NCBI GenBank assembly: GCA_030673845.1
Contig: JAUTCQ010000015.1
Coordinates: 248,001 to 312,000, forward strand
Length of the DNA stretch: 64,000 nt
Direction: 5' to 3'
From: Verrucomicrobiota bacterium JB022
GTDB lineage: Bacteria; Verrucomicrobiota; Verrucomicrobiia; Opitutales; Oceanipulchritudinaceae
Below, in pieces: positions 62,368-64,000 of the stretch. Both the position numbers and the translations under genes were made by a program. Below the pieces are notes generated by a model that was given only the letters and a program-made list of their open reading frames with translations, did no database searches and had not been told where the DNA came from. Every line of letters starts with the position of its first letter. Positions within the stretch are counted from its first letter, which is position 1.

Positions 62368-64000
62368 CTACTGCAACGATTTGTCACCTTTGGCATAACG
62401 GGATAAATGGTCACGGAGGAAAGGTGCCGTAGGGGAGCGGTCGACCTCCAGCAGGCCGTGGAGTGGGCCTTGGTAGAGGATTTCGCCGCCCGCTTCGCCC
62501 CCGGTGGGCCCTACTTCCACCACGTAATCGGCCTCGGCGATCAAGTCGAGATGGTGCTCGATTACGACGACCGTGTGGCCTTGGTCCACCAGGCGTTGCA
62601 ACAGCTCGATCAGACGCTCGCAGTCGCGCAGGTGGAGCCCGATGGTCGGCTCTTCGAGGATGTAGAGGTTGCGCGGCATCACGTCGACGCGCGGGCGCTC
62701 GCCGGCATACCGGGCCAGCTCGCTGACCAGCTTCACGCGCTGGGCCTCGCCGCCGCTGAGGGTGTTGCTGCTCTGGCCAAGCGTCAGGTAGCCGAGGCCG
62801 GTATCGACCATCAGCTGCAGCATGGCCTGCAGGCGGCTGCTAAAGCTGAAGAACTCGGCCGCCTCCTCGAAATCCATCGCCAGCACCTCGCGGATGTTTT
62901 TGCCCTTCCAGCGGATCTCCTCCAGCTCGGGGCCGTAGCGGCCGCCGTGGCAGTCGTCGCAATCCACATAGGTGTCGGGCATGAAGTTCATCTCCAGCTT
63001 CACGCGCCCCGCGCCCTTGCACGTTTCGCAGCGCCCGCCCTTGGTGTTGAAGGAGAAGGTGCTGGGACCGTAAGCATGCATCTTGGCTTCCGGCAGTTGG
63101 CCGAAGTGCTCGCGGATCAGGTCGAACGCGCCGATGTAGGTGGCGGGCGTCGAGCGCGGGGTCTTGCCGATCGGGCTCTGGTCGACCTCGATCACCGCGC
63201 GGAACGGCTGGCCGCCACGCAGGCGCTTGAATGGCGGCAGGTTGGGCAGGGCCTCGCGCCCCTCCGCACCGCTGGCCAATTGACCAGGCAGGCGTTCGAG
63301 CTGTTGCTTGATCGCGGCCTCGACGGTCGGCTTCAGCGTGTCGCGGATCAGCGTGCTTTTGCCCGCGCCGGAAATGCCGCAGACCATCACCAGGCGGGCA
63401 GTTGGCAGGTGCAGGTCGTGACCCTTGAGGTTGCGCAGGCGCGGCTCCTCCAGCACGAGCCATTCGGGCTGTTCCTTGCGGCTGCGGGGCTTGAAGGGCT
63501 TCGGCAGCGGGCGATAGTTGCCACGCAGGGGGTGGGGGATGCCGCGCGCGAGGTAGTGGCCGGTCAACGACCGCTCCTGCTCCGAAATCTCGTCCAGCGT
63601 GCCCATGGCGAGCAGTTCACCGCCGTGATGGCCGGCACCCGGCCCAAGGTCGATAATGCAATCGGCGGCGCGCATCGTATCTTCGTCGTGCTCGACGACG
63701 AGCAGCGTGTTGCCCTTCTCCTTCAAGCGGTTGAGGGAGGCGATCAAGCGCTCATTATCGCGCGCGTGCAGGCCGATGGAGGGCTCGTCGAGCACATAGA
63801 GCACGCCGCTGAGATTGCTGCCGAGCTGCGATGCCAGGCGAATGCGCTGGGCCTCGCCGCCGCTCAGGGTGTGCGTCGAGCGGTCGAGCGTCAGGTATTC
63901 GAGGCCGACAGCATCCATGAACTTCAGGCGCTCCTCGATCTCGGGCCGCAGGTCGCGCAAAATGGCCTCCCCGCGCTTGTCCACCTCCAGCTCGCGCATG
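62368..64000 (-). CDS. uvrA: UvrA, excinuclease ABC subunit A (C-terminal part, cut by window end)
   Basis: At least 543 residues of the damage-recognition ATPase of nucleotide excision repair. The visible part includes the first ABC signature ([16 protein letters not shown]), Walker [14 protein letters not shown], then the second ATPase: Walker [11 protein letters not shown], the zinc finger (CETC and CDDC pairs), the second LSGGEAQR and [11 protein letters not shown]. The first start codon lies outside the window; the leftmost Met in frame at 63999 is internal. The stop is 62368, and the frame is open to the right edge. Confidence 0.97.
   Translation of the reverse strand, partial: MRELEVDKRGEAILRDLRPEIEERLKFMDAVGLEYLTLDRSTHTLSGGEAQRIRLASQLGSNLSGVLYVLDEPSIGLHARDNERLIASLNRLKEKGNTLLVVEHDEDTMRAADCIIDLGPGAGHHGGELLAMGTLDEISEQERSLTGHYLARGIPHPLRGNYRPLPKPFKPRSRKEQPEWLVLEEPRLRNLKGHDLHLPTARLVMVCGISGAGKSTLIRDTLKPTVEAAIKQQLERLPGQLASGAEGREALPNLPPFKRLRGGQPFRAVIEVDQSPIGKTPRSTPATYIGAFDLIREHFGQLPEAKMHAYGPSTFSFNTKGGRCETCKGAGRVKLEMNFMPDTYVDCDDCHGGRYGPELEEIRWKGKNIREVLAMDFEEAAEFFSFSSRLQAMLQLMVDTGLGYLTLGQSSNTLSGGEAQRVKLVSELARYAGERPRVDVMPRNLYILEEPTIGLHLRDCERLIELLQRLVDQGHTVVVIEHHLDLIAEADYVVEVGPTGGEAGGEILYQGPLHGLLEVDRSPTAPFLRDHLSRYAKGDKSLQ

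Noticed and set aside
1-64000. CRISPR array or insertion sequence
   Set aside because: No regularly spaced direct repeats and no transposase frame were found on either strand.

Overview
The window is about 64 kb of GC-rich chromosome from what looks like a Verrucomicrobiota bacterium, most likely class Opitutae. This is inferred from gene content: a fused CcoN-CcoO oxidase, a GbsR-like regulator beside polysaccharide genes, an EpsI-type exosortase-associated protein, and few clear Shine-Dalgarno sequences. Phylogeny was not run. Almost all the DNA is coding, and several gene pairs share ATGA or GTGA stop-start overlaps.

Region 1 (85-10802) is a tRNA-Ser(CGA) gene carrying an integrated element of about 10.6 kb. 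A 31-bp direct repeat of the tRNA 3' end bounds it (144-174 and 10772-10802). Just inside both ends lies an identical 21-bp repeat that looks like an integrase arm site. Every element gene is on the minus strand: tyrosine integrase, an unknown protein, a small excisionase-like DNA-binding protein behind a 30-bp palindrome, a DUF3987-type ATPase, then type III Mod and Res, and last an AT-rich gene for a CHAT-domain (caspase-like) protease. The Mod-Res-CHAT trio is the best candidate here for an undescribed anti-phage system.

Region 2 (10809-23662) is core-like. It has a DUF4336 protein, a cbb3 oxidase operon (ccoS, fused ccoNO, ccoQ, mono-heme ccoP, ccoG) with a large inverted repeat between ccoNO and ccoQ, an FMN reductase, two lipoproteins, a Nudix-exostosin pair, and a five-part sulfur-transfer fusion protein behind an ArsR regulator with its own palindrome.

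Region 3 (23774-27280) holds a secreted leucine-rich-repeat protein and a PolX DNA polymerase.

Region 4 (27441-59607) is a large surface-polysaccharide locus. It makes UDP-glucuronate and its derivatives (Ugd, epimerase, UXS), activated sulfate (CysC, CysD, CysN), Kdo (KdsA, a KdsB-KdsD fusion, a KdsC-like HAD domain) and CMP-nonulosonic acid (NeuB, a NeuA-HAD fusion and a second cytidylyltransferase). It exports through a Wzm/Wzt ABC transporter and carries many glycosyltransferases, two of them resembling bacterial sialyltransferases, plus two O-antigen-polymerase-like proteins and a secreted glycosidase-like protein. A strong terminator closes it at 59639-59666. The product is probably an acidic, possibly sulfated glycan containing Kdo or nonulosonic acid.

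Region 5 (59742-64000) has a lipoprotein, an M48 peptidase with a PDZ domain, a Nudix ADP-sugar pyrophosphatase, an RRM protein and the C-terminal part of UvrA, cut by the window edge.
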